Positions 18,241-26,805 of a stretch of 64,000 bases of DNA are shown in pieces. A program made the position numbers and the translations under genes. How positions within the stretch are numbered: position 1 is the stretch's first letter; every line of letters begins with the position of its first letter. The stretch is taken from positions 186,001 to 250,000 of the forward strand of contig NZ_LPUF01000003.1 of assembly GCF_002072955.1 (NCBI RefSeq), in the 5' to 3' direction. A model generated the notes under the pieces. It was not told the DNA's origin, did no database searches, and saw only the letters and a list, made by a program, of their open reading frames with translations. Origin of the DNA: Methyloprofundus sedimenti. Its GTDB lineage: Bacteria; Pseudomonadota; Gammaproteobacteria; Methylococcales; Methylomonadaceae.

Positions 18241-19006
18241 CTGCTTCGCGAATAAACACCCATTGCTTTGCATCAGATAAATCATTTGCGTACTGATACC
18301 CTGCACTGTCAAAATTTTTCAGTTCCTCCGCCCGAGTAATTTTATGCTTGATGGCATAATTGACCATCATTCCCCGCGCTTTTTTGGCATAAAAACTAAT
18401 AATTTTATATTTCCCGTTTTTAAAATCTTTAAAAACGGGAGTAATAATCGGCCCCTCTATTAACTGCGATTTTACCGCTTTGAAATATTCATTCGATGCT
18501 AGATTTACCAGTACCCTGGCTTCTTCCCCTGGCATATCCGCATTGATTAATGTAGATATTTTATCACCCCAGAAAGCATATAAGTTTGCACCACGCTCAT
18601 TAAACAGTTTAGTCCCCATTTCCAGACGATAAGCCTGCATTAAATCTAAGGGACGCAATAGACCATAAAGCCCTGATAATATGCGTAAATGTTGCTGGGC
18701 AAACTCGATTTCATCAATTGCCAGAGACTCTGCGTCTAAGCCCTGGTATACGTCTCCCTGAAAGGCAAATAAAGCGGGACACTCGGCACTAGAGCCAGAT
18801 TGAACCCAATCCTGAAAGCGCTGATAATTAAGATCAGATAATTTTTCGCTAATTCCCATCAGGTTTTTTATTTCTTCAGGACTCAATGTTTGTAATTGAT
18901 CAATCAATTGCTGGCTATCTTTTAATAACCTGGCTTGAGTAGGCTTCAATACGGGGAATTCTGCCTGCATATCCAAAGATTTAGCTGGGGATATAAGCAT
19001 TAACAT
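18236..19006 (-). CDS. yaaA: Peroxide stress protein YaaA
   Basis: YaaA (DUF328) limits free iron and oxidative damage during peroxide stress and belongs to the OxyR regulon in E. coli. The 256-residue product is of normal length. It begins MLMLISPAKSLD and has the family signatures FQGDVYQGLDA, HLRILSGLYGLLRPLD, MQAYRLEMGTKL and FYAKKARGMMVNY. It ends a few residues after FDSAGYQYANDLSDA. The stop codon lies inside a dispersed palindromic repeat, which may have reshaped the last residues (KQWVFIREAV) of the protein. ATG codons at codon 1 and codon 3 are both available. Confidence 0.93.
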   Translation of the reverse strand: MLMLISPAKSLDMQAEFPVLKPTQARLLKDSQQLIDQLQTLSPEEIKNLMGISEKLSDLNYQRFQDWVQSGSSAECPALFAFQGDVYQGLDAESLAIDEIEFAQQHLRILSGLYGLLRPLDLMQAYRLEMGTKLFNERGANLYAFWGDKISTLINADMPGEEARVLVNLASNEYFKAVKSQLIEGPIITPVFKDFKNGKYKIISFYAKKARGMMVNYAIKHKITRAEELKNFDSAGYQYANDLSDAKQWVFIREAV

Positions 19007-19082
19007 AAATTATTCCTTTCTAGACTAGTACTATTCGATAAATTTACTGAATATCTTAGATATTGCATAATTAACAGGCATA

Positions 19083-19124
19083 AAAAAAGGTTCATATCTA
19101 TTAATTAAGATATGAACCTTTTTT
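19083..19124. terminator. Bidirectional intrinsic terminator
   Basis: A perfect 17-bp stem (19083-19099 with 19108-19124) around an 8-nt loop, with A6 and T6 at its ends so that it can act on both strands. It lies between yaaA and the small membrane protein gene, both on the minus strand. Its likely job is to end transcription of the small membrane protein gene before yaaA. Confidence 0.85.
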
Positions 19125-19163
19125 AAATACAAGAAAACAGCAAAGCTGAAGTCCTTTGATTAT

Positions 19164-19487
19164 TTATTTAACAGATTCTGCAATTTTGTTGAATGCTTCA
19201 ACTTTATCTTTACCCGTTTTAATCAGATCCATACCTGTTTCCATTACCATGCCAACCAATCCAGGTGTCTGGTAAACCATTTTCCCTAAGTAACCGACAA
19301 TAGGTAATCCAATCAATGCGCCTATAAAGGTATTGATACCGACTACACCTAATAGTTTGCTAATCATGACTAATGCATCTAATGGAATAAAAACCATCGC
19401 AGCAAAATAAACAATGACGACAAAGGTAAAAACAACAAAAACAACAAACTGGATAAGCCTTACTAAGGCAATATTAACTTTTTTCAT
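19164..19487 (-). CDS. Small membrane protein of unknown function
   Basis: A 107-residue protein with two or three hydrophobic segments (about residues 9-35 and 40-68) and a charged C-terminal tail ending in KDKVEAFNKIAESVK. I do not recognise a family. A strong terminator follows it and the rhomboid gene lies upstream with about 95 bp between, so it may be a monocistronic unit. Length and codon use look genuine. Confidence 0.6.
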   Translation of the reverse strand: MKKVNIALVRLIQFVVFVVFTFVVIVYFAAMVFIPLDALVMISKLLGVVGINTFIGALIGLPIVGYLGKMVYQTPGLVGMVMETGMDLIKTGKDKVEAFNKIAESVK

Positions 19488-19581
19488 TTGGGCATCAACT
19501 TCCTAAGAATAACTCAAAACAGACGATAAAATCTGCTTGCAAAGAATTTAAAATTATCGAAGGATTATACCTTAAAGGCAT

Positions 19582-20268
19582 TTATCCGGGATAATCTTTT
19601 CTAAGAAAATAGCGAAATAATAAAAATCCGGCAATAAATCCACCTAAATGTGCCCATAATGCAACATCTGAAGCACCTTCATAAAACATGACAGCCGTGG
19701 TAGCTTTAGCCATTTGAAAAATAACCCAGAGACCAATAAAAGCAATTGCAGGAATCTCAATAAAAATAGGTAACAATAAGATTGGAATCCAGATTACAAT
19801 TCTCGAATAAGGGTACAGAAAAAAATAAGCGCCTAAAACACCCGCTATTGCCCCTGAAGCCCCAACAACGGGCATCACTAAGTCTGGCGTATAAAGCCAC
19901 TGTATTGTACTGGCAATAAAACCGCATATGAGATAAAAAATAATAAACCTGACATGCCCCATCCTGTCCTCTATTTTGCCTGCAAAAAGCCACAGAAACC
20001 ACATATTCATAATCAAGTGTAACCACCCGCCATGCAAAAATAGATTAGTTATAAAAGATAAATAATGATCTACAGGGTAACCCATTGCGATGGCCCACTC
20101 GGGATTGGTATACCGTAGAGGAACCATGCCATAAATATAGATAATATAATGATGAATCTGGTCGGGAGAAAATTCCAGCAACACAAAAAGACTGATACAA
20201 ATAAACATTAAAGCCCATGTAACATAAGGCGTGGTATAACATACAGTAGTGTCTCTAATAGGTATCAT
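19582..20268 (-). CDS. Rhomboid-family intramembrane serine protease
   Basis: A 228-residue six-helix membrane protease that cleaves transmembrane segments of client proteins. The signatures are complete: HGGWLHLIMNMWFLW at residues 79-93, the nucleophile in GASG (Ser139), and the catalytic histidine in AHLGG (His207). The EDRMG segment near residue 100 also fits rhomboids. The catalytic Ser-His dyad is present, so it is likely active. The substrate is unknown, and neighbours give no clue. Confidence 0.9.
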   Translation of the reverse strand: MIPIRDTTVCYTTPYVTWALMFICISLFVLLEFSPDQIHHYIIYIYGMVPLRYTNPEWAIAMGYPVDHYLSFITNLFLHGGWLHLIMNMWFLWLFAGKIEDRMGHVRFIIFYLICGFIASTIQWLYTPDLVMPVVGASGAIAGVLGAYFFLYPYSRIVIWIPILLLPIFIEIPAIAFIGLWVIFQMAKATTAVMFYEGASDVALWAHLGGFIAGFLLFRYFLRKDYPG

Positions 20269-20555
20269 ATATCAGCAAATGGAGTATTAAGAGTTGATTA
20301 AATGCTTAGGTTTAAGCACTTTAACATGATAATCAAATCACTGACCACATAAGCTTTAAAGCTATGCTTCGCGCGGCCACGGATACGAAATTTGTAGAAC
20401 GCTAATTTTTATATCATGTAAGGTACTGAAACAATTGGATAGCCGGCTTGGTAACTTTTTCAGCTAAGCAGCCAGAAAGCCCACCGTCTTAACTGCGAAA
20501 GTATATAACAAACTTTTTAAACATAATGCGCTAAAAGCGATAAATAACCATCACC

Positions 20556-21197
20556 ATGTCACTACGAAATTTGATAATAATGTTTTATCTCTGCTCCTTT
20601 AATGTCCATGCTGAACCTGTTTTTATCAGTGATTTTTCAACACAGTCATTAAACGATTGGCAGCAAAAATCATTTAAAAACCATACTCAGTATCAGATCG
20701 TTAAACTGGACAAAAAGACAGTTCTGGAGGCAAAAAGCATTTCAAGCGCCTCAAGCCTGTATAAAGAAATGCACATAGATTTGCAGAAAACACCTTATTT
20801 AAACTGGTCCTGGCGCATAGACCAGAAACTTTCTATTAGCGACGAACAAAGCAAACAGGGTGATGATTTTACCGCACGGGTTTACCTCATCATTAAAGGT
20901 AAGTGGGGATTTTGGCAAAACAAGGCAATCACTTATGTATGGGCTAATCACAGCCCTGTAAATGAAGCCTGGGCGAATCCTTTTACAGGTGACAGTGTCA
21001 TGATGATAGCGATACGCTCAAATACCGATCAAACAAAACATTGGTATACAGAGAAACGCGATGTATTAGCAGACTTAAAAAAACACTTTGGCAAAGATAT
21101 CCGATTTATAGACGGGCTTGCTATTATGACTGATACTGATAATTCAGGAGGAAATGCACTTAGCTACTATGCTGATATTTATTTCAGTAAGGAATAA
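20556..21197 (+). CDS. DUF3047 family exported protein
   Basis: A 213-residue protein with a cleavable signal peptide (cut near HAEP at residue 18-21). The mature part is an all-beta domain of the DUF3047 family, shown by LNWSWRID, DDFTARVYLI, KAITYVWANHSP and IRFIDGLAIMTDTDNSGG. No enzymatic role is established for the family; a periplasmic ligand-binding role is only a guess. The 287 bp upstream holds no recognisable feature. Confidence 0.8.
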   Translation: MSLRNLIIMFYLCSFNVHAEPVFISDFSTQSLNDWQQKSFKNHTQYQIVKLDKKTVLEAKSISSASSLYKEMHIDLQKTPYLNWSWRIDQKLSISDEQSKQGDDFTARVYLIIKGKWGFWQNKAITYVWANHSPVNEAWANPFTGDSVMMIAIRSNTDQTKHWYTEKRDVLADLKKHFGKDIRFIDGLAIMTDTDNSGGNALSYYADIYFSKE

Positions 21198-21400
21198 GCG
21201 AATGAGATAAATTGTCCTCACACGGTCAAGGATGGGGAATTTATAAAGTAGGGATTGTTGGTCGAGAGTAAGGCGCCTTGGAGACAGCACTCATTATATC
21301 TAGCGTACCTGGCGATACTATGCAGTTTATTTCCTTATTACCTATTTTTTCTTTGCACAGAAATCTAAAGCAGCAATTAAGTTTCCTAAACAGCAGGCAA

Positions 21401-21429
21401 AAAAAAGCCCCGGTAAACCGAGGCTTTTT
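21401..21429 (-). terminator. Intrinsic terminator of fae
   Basis: Read on the minus strand, the arms AGCCTCGGT and ACCGGGGCT form a strong GC hairpin with one mismatch, followed by a run of eight T. It sits 26 bp after the fae stop, as expected for a highly expressed gene that needs efficient termination. Confidence 0.85.
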
Positions 21430-21454
21430 CAAACAGTCTGTAAAATCGTTATGA

Positions 21455-21970
21455 TTAAACGTTGTTTGCTGCAAATGGATGTTTTGCAGTCGCTTTTTGA
21501 GCAACAACTTCAGCAGCAGTTGGAGTTCCAGCTACAGCATTTTTGATAGAAGCTTTAACAGCATCATAGTTGTTTTTCTCGATAGCTGCATCATCTTCTG
21601 CTAACCAGTGAATGAAAACACCAACAGAGATAAATAAATCATCAGCTTCATCAGCTGGGATAGTTCCATCTTCAACACAATCAGCAACAGCCATTGCAAC
21701 ACCACGTTGTGCTGGGCCAAACATTTGAACTGCTTGCTTAGAACCTTTGATTGTTACTTTGTTGAACATAACAGTTGCAGGCTTAACCATAAGGTTAGGA
21801 GCAACAACAGCTAATAAGCTAGAGAAACCGTCTTTGTTGTTTGTTAAGCAGTTTGCGAAAGCAGACTCTGCAGCTGAACCGCGAGGTCCCATCATTAAGT
21901 CAATGTGCGCAACTTCGTTTCCGTCACCGTTTAAAGATTCACCAACGCGTAAGTTGTTAATTTTAGCCAT
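21455..21970 (-). CDS. fae: Formaldehyde-activating enzyme
   Basis: Fae condenses formaldehyde with tetrahydromethanopterin in the cytoplasm, the entry step of the H4MPT C1 pathway in methylotrophs. The 171-residue protein is full length. It has the catalytic [11 protein letters not shown] (His22), [32 protein letters not shown] and the C-terminal THPFAAN-like [10 protein letters not shown] chose ATG 21970 (MAKINN) because it matches the family N-terminus and follows a GAGGG ribosome site. An in-frame ATG 51 bp upstream would add a tail overlapping the promoter. The gene ends at a strong terminator and is expected to be highly expressed. Two genes upstream on the same strand belong to the same pathway. 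Confidence 0.97.
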   Translation of the reverse strand: MAKINNLRVGESLNGDGNEVAHIDLMMGPRGSAAESAFANCLTNNKDGFSSLLAVVAPNLMVKPATVMFNKVTIKGSKQAVQMFGPAQRGVAMAVADCVEDGTIPADEADDLFISVGVFIHWLAEDDAAIEKNNYDAVKASIKNAVAGTPTAAEVVAQKATAKHPFAANNV

Positions 21971-22001
21971 GCTACTATTACCCTCAGAAAAAAAAGAAAA
22001 A

Positions 22002-22028
22002 ACTATATCTAGAATTGACACTTGTCAA
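22002..22028 (-). promoter_or_regulatory. Putative fae promoter
   Basis: Minus-strand TTGACA (22023-22028) is a perfect -35 match, with TATAGT (22002-22007) as a -10 candidate. The 15-bp spacing is shorter than ideal, and TAGTTT at 17 bp is the alternative. It lies just upstream of the fae ribosome-binding site, leaving a leader of about 30 nt. Confidence 0.4.
22015..22028. promoter_or_regulatory. Perfect inverted repeat overlapping the fae -35
   Basis: TTGACA-CT-TGTCAA is a 6+2+6 perfect palindrome whose one arm is the predicted -35 element. Such a position suits an operator, but it could be incidental symmetry of a TTGACA hexamer. Confidence 0.4.
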
Positions 22029-22069
22029 TATCCTTAAATACCTAAAATTTGTTATGGAAAACAATAAAC

Positions 22070-22924
22070 CTATCCATTTGATAATAACAGTTCTAGCTGT
22101 ACAGCTAAAACTGTTACTACTGTGAAATCAGCTGCTGTACCTGGATTAATTCCTGCAAACTTGAAGTCGTCATCTACTTTTCGTAGATAATTCTTTAACT
22201 GTTCAGGTCTATCAATATTAGATAATTTACCGTCAACCAAAGCCATCTTATCCATCACCATCTTGGTGTAAAGACCGCCGTATTTTCGTTCGATATGACT
22301 ATCAGGATACTTAGCTAGCATAGTTGCATAAACTGCAACAGCCGACCACTCTGCCTCACCCCATCGATTGAATGCCCAATTATACCTTAAAACTAAAAAA
22401 TCGAAAACATCTTTATAATTTGTTATAAACTGCAAGGCAATTCTATCTCTATCACTGGCTATTTGCATTGCCTCCGTCAAAGTGACACCAGGCTTTTGAG
22501 CAACATCCTGTTGCTCTGACTTACCCAAACCTCCGGGCGCAGCTAATGCAATTGCACGAAAAACCCAATCAGCATCTTCAATACTAGTATTGGCTAACAC
22601 TCCCGCCAGCTTATGCCTTAATTCTTTTGCGGACTTAGCACTTTCAGCGGCAAGTAATAAGGGAGCACATAATAAGATAATACCTAAATTAGTATTACAA
22701 CCTACCGCTTCCCGGGTAGCTTTAACCGCATAATAAATTCGTTCACCCAGATTATAATTTCTATTGCCTATTGGCTCTGAACTTTGCTTTGCACTCAATC
22801 TAAAATCATCAACCGTCATATCATGTCCATCAGCATAAATGCTGACATTACCCGGTTTAAAAGCGCGAAGTTCTATTTCACAGGCATATTCATAAGCCTT
22901 AATCAACTGTCGCTGAGTCAACAT
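22070..22924 (-). CDS. CitG-like (triphosphoribosyl-dephospho-CoA synthase family) protein of the H4MPT cluster
   Basis: The product has the CitG/MdcB fold markers: an N-terminal helix with ELRAFKPGNVSIYADGHDMT (the KPGNV-S motif), NTNLGIILLCAPLLLA and APGGLGKSEQQDV. Homologues occur in H4MPT gene clusters of methylotrophs as conserved open reading frames required for, or associated with, the archaeal-type C1 pathway, probably in cofactor synthesis. The true start is probably ATG 22924 (MLTQRQLIK), giving 284 residues and a 7-bp overlap with the upstream ATP-grasp gene; an in-frame ATG at 22954 adds ten cysteine-rich residues. fae follows 99 bp downstream behind its own predicted promoter. 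Confidence 0.8.
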   Translation of the reverse strand: MLTQRQLIKAYEYACEIELRAFKPGNVSIYADGHDMTVDDFRLSAKQSSEPIGNRNYNLGERIYYAVKATREAVGCNTNLGIILLCAPLLLAAESAKSAKELRHKLAGVLANTSIEDADWVFRAIALAAPGGLGKSEQQDVAQKPGVTLTEAMQIASDRDRIALQFITNYKDVFDFLVLRYNWAFNRWGEAEWSAVAVYATMLAKYPDSHIERKYGGLYTKMVMDKMALVDGKLSNIDRPEQLKNYLRKVDDDFKFAGINPGTAADFTVVTVLAVQLELLLSNG

Positions 22925-23829
22925 ACAGCATCCATTTTTTCTGATGTCGCACAATAGCTTAATAAATCTTCGACTAGAATTTTAGCCACCTGAATATCAC
23001 AGACACTTTCCAGACCTTTCCATGCCGGAATGCTATTCACTTCGATGACTTTATAATTGCCGTCTTGAGTGCGAATAATATCCACACCTGCATAACTCAT
23101 TTGTAATGCCTTGCTAGCTTTAATTGCTATATCGGTCATCTCATAATCAGCTTGCATCGCTTCACAACTTGCACCTCGCGCAACATTATTTAACCAATGG
23201 ATACCACGCCTGCGCATACTTGCAATTACTTTTCCGCGAACGACAAACACACGCCAATCAGAATAACCCTCACCGGCACATTTTACAAAGCGCTGCAAAT
23301 AATACACGCCACGGCTATGTGTTAACCAGAATAAATCCGTCATTTTTTCTATGCGCCGAATGCCTTCGCCTTGTGAGCCAAAAACCGGCTTACTGATTAA
23401 CTGATGCCCTGCCCTCAATTGCTCTTCAGCAATCGCTAAAGCCTGTTGCCTATCCCTCAAAACCCAGGTTTGCGGAGTTGGTACAGCGTGTTGTTGCAAT
23501 AAAAAACTGGTCATACCCTTGTCAACACTACGCTCTATGGCATGACCATCATTATAAACAGGGATACCCATTATTTTCAGAGCATGCAGTATATCCAGAT
23601 ACAATACAACTTCTTCTAAAGAGCCGCCAGGTACACCACGGACAAAAACAGCATCGGGCAATGATCCTGTAAAACCCGGAATATAAAGAGGTAAAAGCCC
23701 TTCTTGCAACTGTATTCGACATTCAGTTAAGGATACATATTCTGCACTGTAACCACGCGCAGCAAAAGCCTGGCGTAATTGCTGCCCATGCCAGCCTGGA
23801 TCATCAGTAAATATTGCTATTCGTCCCAC
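22918..23829 (-). CDS. RimK/MptN-type ATP-grasp ligase of the H4MPT cluster
   Basis: A 303-residue ATP-grasp enzyme related to RimK and to MptN, which adds glutamate to tetrahydromethanopterin. Visible elements are IAIFTDDPGWHG at the start, KPVFGSQGEGIRRIE (ATP-binding glycine loop) near 150, DWRVFVVRGKVIASMRRRG near 205, and the metal-binding YKVIEVNSIPAWKGLE near 265. The neighbours (CitG-like gene and fae) support a role in maturing the H4MPT-type cofactor rather than in modifying ribosomal protein S6. That assignment is inference from context. The gene overlaps the CitG-like start, indicating one transcript. Confidence 0.82.
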   Translation of the reverse strand: MGRIAIFTDDPGWHGQQLRQAFAARGYSAEYVSLTECRIQLQEGLLPLYIPGFTGSLPDAVFVRGVPGGSLEEVVLYLDILHALKIMGIPVYNDGHAIERSVDKGMTSFLLQQHAVPTPQTWVLRDRQQALAIAEEQLRAGHQLISKPVFGSQGEGIRRIEKMTDLFWLTHSRGVYYLQRFVKCAGEGYSDWRVFVVRGKVIASMRRRGIHWLNNVARGASCEAMQADYEMTDIAIKASKALQMSYAGVDIIRTQDGNYKVIEVNSIPAWKGLESVCDIQVAKILVEDLLSYCATSEKMDAVC

Positions 23830-23981
23830 AAATATTTAAAACCTGTAAAATATAAAGAATAAAAACATTATACCGTTAATAAAAAAACGAATGACTTGAG
23901 TTAGCAAATTTTATTAATAGCATATTCTAATAACCTAGTATTCTAGTATACTATAGTCAAAACCAAAACAAGCCTAACATC

Positions 23982-24689
23982 ATGACTGCGACAGAAAACG
24001 TACACGAACACGAAATTAACAAATTTGGCTCTCAAGCGGAGCGCTGGTGGGATAGAAATGGCGAGTTCAAAACTCTGCATGACATTAACCCCCTGCGCAT
24101 TCACTACATCCAGAAGTTTATCAGCCTGCAAAACCAGCGTATCGTAGATGTTGGCTGTGGTGGTGGAATCCTGACGGAAGGACTCGCTAAAAAAGGTGCG
24201 GATATGCTGGGTATCGACTTAAGTGAGGAACTAATTGATATTGCTGATTTACATGGCCTGGAGTCCGGCGTTAAAGCGAGTTATAAGAAAATTAGCGCAG
24301 AAGCTTTGGCAGATGCAGAAAGCGCCTGTTTTGATCATGTAGTTTGCATGGAAATGTTGGAACATGTGCCAGAGCCAGGTTCAGTAATAGCCGCCTGTGC
24401 AAAAATGGTTAAACCCGGAGGCTATGTTTTTTTCTCAACATTAAACCGCAAGCCAAAAGCATATCTACTGGCCATAGTCGCAGCTGAACATATTTTAAAA
24501 ATGCTCCCTGCGGGTACGCATGATTATAAAACGTTTATCAAACCTTCTGAACTGAGTCAATCGGCACGCAATGCCGGACTTGAATTGCAAGGCATGATAG
24601 GCATTCAATATAATCCATTGACTAAAAATTTCAGTTTAAATGATGATATAGACATCAATTATATAGCGGCTTTCAAACGTCCTGAATAA
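23982..24689 (+). CDS. ubiG: Ubiquinone biosynthesis O-methyltransferase UbiG
   Basis: UbiG makes both O-methylations of the ubiquinone ring using S-adenosylmethionine. The 235-residue protein carries FGSQAERWWDRNGEFKTLH at the N-terminus, motif I VDVGCGGGILTEGLA (about 50-64), and the family-specific VCMEMLEHVPEP and THDYKTFIKPSEL. It starts a tight run with gph (4-bp gap), an SDR gene and sufT. The combination ubiG-gph-SDR (YciK-like) is common in gammaproteobacteria. Confidence 0.95.
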   Translation: MTATENVHEHEINKFGSQAERWWDRNGEFKTLHDINPLRIHYIQKFISLQNQRIVDVGCGGGILTEGLAKKGADMLGIDLSEELIDIADLHGLESGVKASYKKISAEALADAESACFDHVVCMEMLEHVPEPGSVIAACAKMVKPGGYVFFSTLNRKPKAYLLAIVAAEHILKMLPAGTHDYKTFIKPSELSQSARNAGLELQGMIGIQYNPLTKNFSLNDDIDINYIAAFKRPE

Positions 24690-24693
24690 AACC

Positions 24694-25380
24694 ATGAACA
24701 AAGAGTTTGGCTTATCCTGCGTGTTATTTGATTTAGATGGCACGCTACTCAATACCGCCCCTGATTTAACCACTGCGCTGAATAAGGCGCTGGCACATTA
24801 TAACTTCCCGGAAGTACCCGTGCATGCCATAACGCCTTATATCTCTTACGGTGCGGCAGTCATGATAGAAACTGCTCTGGAACAAGATGTATCTAATGCA
24901 ATAAAAGCCGATATTTTAGATTGGCTACTTAATTATTATGAACAACATATCGCCGATTTTACCCATCTATATACCGGTATGCCTGAACTATTAGTCACTC
25001 TGGAAGCCAAAGGGATTCCCTGGGGAGTAATTACCAATAAACGTGAGCGCATGACCCATCCATTAATGCGTGCTTTGGACCTAACTAAACGCTCTGCCTG
25101 TATTATATGTGGCGATACAACAGCCTATAGCAAACCTCACCCTGAACCGATGCTAACGGCTTGTCGCCAGATCCAGGTGCTTCCTGAACAGTGTCTTTAT
25201 ATTGGGGATGCACAACATGATATAGCAGCAGGAAAAGCCGCTAATATGAAAACTCTTGCAGCAACCTGGGGGTACTTAAAACCCGATGACAAGCCTCAGG
25301 ACTGGGGAGCCGATGCATTAATACATCACCCGAATGAAATTTTAGACTGGATAACAAATCAAAGCCATGTCCTTAACTAA
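24694..25380 (+). CDS. gph: Phosphoglycolate phosphatase
   Basis: A 228-residue HAD-superfamily phosphatase. Motif I is LFDLDGTLLNT (nucleophile and acid aspartates), motif II/III include VITNKRERMTHPL and the lysine in YSKPHPEPM, and motif IV is IGDAQHDIAAGKAANM. The subclass cap between motifs I and II fits Gph, and its location directly after ubiG is typical. It removes 2-phosphoglycolate formed by DNA repair or by Rubisco oxygenation. The 3' end overlaps the next gene by 14 bp. Confidence 0.9.
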   Translation: MNKEFGLSCVLFDLDGTLLNTAPDLTTALNKALAHYNFPEVPVHAITPYISYGAAVMIETALEQDVSNAIKADILDWLLNYYEQHIADFTHLYTGMPELLVTLEAKGIPWGVITNKRERMTHPLMRALDLTKRSACIICGDTTAYSKPHPEPMLTACRQIQVLPEQCLYIGDAQHDIAAGKAANMKTLAATWGYLKPDDKPQDWGADALIHHPNEILDWITNQSHVLN

Positions 25381-26095
25381 GCACTCTATTCTTATCACTG
25401 GCGCGGGTGGCGGCTTAGGCGGCACAGCAGCGCTAGCACTCGCAAAACGAGGCGCCCAGATTATTCTACTGGATAAAAGTATCCCTAAATTAGAAAAAAT
25501 TTATGATGCCATTATTGCTACCAATGCCCCCACTCCGGCAATCTATCCATTTGATTTAGCGGGTGCAACGGAAGTGCAATACCATGAGCTTGCCAATACC
25601 ATAGAAGAAAAATATGGGCATTTAGACGGTCTATTACATTCAGCAACTGAGCTCGATGCATTTACGCCAATGTCTATACATGGCACGATGGCATGGGGTC
25701 ATACACTAAATGTTAATTTGAATGCAGTTTTTTTATTAACTCAGGTCTTACTTCCTTTGTTGCAAAAAGCAGAACATGCATCCATAGTTGTCACTAGCGA
25801 TTCCTTTGTCCGCGAAGCCAGAGCCTATGCAGGAGCCTACGGTGTATCTAAAATTGCCGTTGAAAGCTATGCTAAAATTCTTGCCGAAGAACTTAGCGAT
25901 GCAGGAAAAATAAGAGTCAATATTTTAATTCCTGGTCCAGTTAATTCGCCACTCAGAAACAAAGCTTTTCCTGCCGAAGTTAAAAACAAACTACCCGAAA
26001 TGGTAGAAATAATCCCTGCTTATCTCTATTTGTTCAGTCCTCAAAGTATAGGCACAACAGGGCAAATTGTAGACGCACGAACTTTTAAATTATAG
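25367..26095 (+). CDS. SDR-family oxidoreductase, YciK-like
   Basis: A 242-residue short-chain dehydrogenase. The cofactor loop is TGAGGGLGG near residue 11, the catalytic tyrosine and lysine are in AYGVSK near 161-166 with a preceding VTSDS serine, and ILIPGPVNSPLR is the usual PG motif. Similar genes downstream of gph in gammaproteobacteria are named yciK; its substrate is unknown. It overlaps gph by 14 bp and is followed 11 bp later by sufT, so all are probably one operon. Confidence 0.85.
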   Translation: MSLTKHSILITGAGGGLGGTAALALAKRGAQIILLDKSIPKLEKIYDAIIATNAPTPAIYPFDLAGATEVQYHELANTIEEKYGHLDGLLHSATELDAFTPMSIHGTMAWGHTLNVNLNAVFLLTQVLLPLLQKAEHASIVVTSDSFVREARAYAGAYGVSKIAVESYAKILAEELSDAGKIRVNILIPGPVNSPLRNKAFPAEVKNKLPEMVEIIPAYLYLFSPQSIGTTGQIVDARTFKL

Positions 26096-26106
26096 TTGAA
26101 ACAATC

Positions 26107-26655
26107 ATGTCTGAAAGAGAAACAATTACCCTGACACGCGACGTAAACGTTGTGCTTATCCCGGACGGGAATCATGGTACGCTTAGTAAAGGTAAACAAG
26201 TGACTATCCATCAGGATCTAGGCAACAATTACACTGTTGTTACCGATCATGGTCATATGGTCAGAATTTCAAGTGTCGATGCCGATGCCTTAGGCAAAGA
26301 ACCTCACGAATTACATACATTAGCATCTGAAACGGACCCAAGTGCCGTGGAAAAAAATTGCTGGGAAGTCATGAAGACCGTCTATGACCCTGAAATTCCT
26401 GTTAATATTGTGGACCTAGGGTTAGTCTATAATTGCAAAGTTGAAAGTGTAGGCAAAGCGCTTAATAGTGTTCATATCATGATGACACTGACCGCACCAG
26501 GTTGCGGCATGGGCCCCGTTATTCAAAGTGATGTAGAAAAAGCTATCCGTGCCTTGCCTGGTGTAGAATCAGTACAGGTTGAAGTGGTACTGGATCCACC
26601 CTGGTCACGTGAAATGATGTCTGAAGTAGCACAAGTGCAATTAGGGCTTTTTTAG
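26107..26655 (+). CDS. sufT: Fe-S cluster assembly-type protein SufT (DUF59/MIP18)
   Basis: A 182-residue protein with an N-terminal extension containing DVNVVLIPDGNHGTLSKG and a C-terminal MIP18/DUF59 domain. The domain has VYDPEIPVNIVDLGLVYN, the conserved MTLTAPGCGMGPVI cysteine loop, and the ending VVLDPPWSREMMSEVAQVQLG. This two-part architecture is that of SufT, implicated in maturation of iron-sulfur proteins. No suf operon is adjacent. Confidence 0.88.
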   Translation: MSERETITLTRDVNVVLIPDGNHGTLSKGKQVTIHQDLGNNYTVVTDHGHMVRISSVDADALGKEPHELHTLASETDPSAVEKNCWEVMKTVYDPEIPVNIVDLGLVYNCKVESVGKALNSVHIMMTLTAPGCGMGPVIQSDVEKAIRALPGVESVQVEVVLDPPWSREMMSEVAQVQLGLF

Positions 26656-26692
26656 ACCTTGCAACAATAATCCAGGAATACCACAAGATAAT

Positions 26693-26749
26693 TGTAGGGC
26701 ATGGCTTTAGCCCGCTAATATTGAAGGCAGGCTAAATCCGCCTCCTAAG
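26693..26749. repeat. GTAGGGC-type palindromic repeat, copy 1
   Basis: The left part TGTAGGGCATGGCTTTAGCC pairs imperfectly with the right part GGCTAAATCCGCCTCC across a short AT spacer. The same design occurs at 50179-50247, where the arms are better conserved. It belongs to the REP-like GTAGGGCGTGGCTTTAGCCCGCC class found in intergenic gaps. Confidence 0.6.
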
Positions 26750-26805
26750 CATAATAAGCTGCTCATAAATTTCGATAGCTATTTGTATATACAGGAGAAC
26801 CTCTC

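Noticed and set aside
20440-20500. Possible c-di-GMP riboswitch (GATAGCCGGCTTGGTAAC resembles the 3' part of GEMM-I)
   Set aside because: The conserved 5' GGCAAACC and ACGCAAAGC elements of GEMM-I are not found next to it.
21971-22021. Longer fae start (17 extra residues)
   Set aside because: It overlaps the predicted promoter and is not found in Fae proteins; ATG 21970 has a proper ribosome site.
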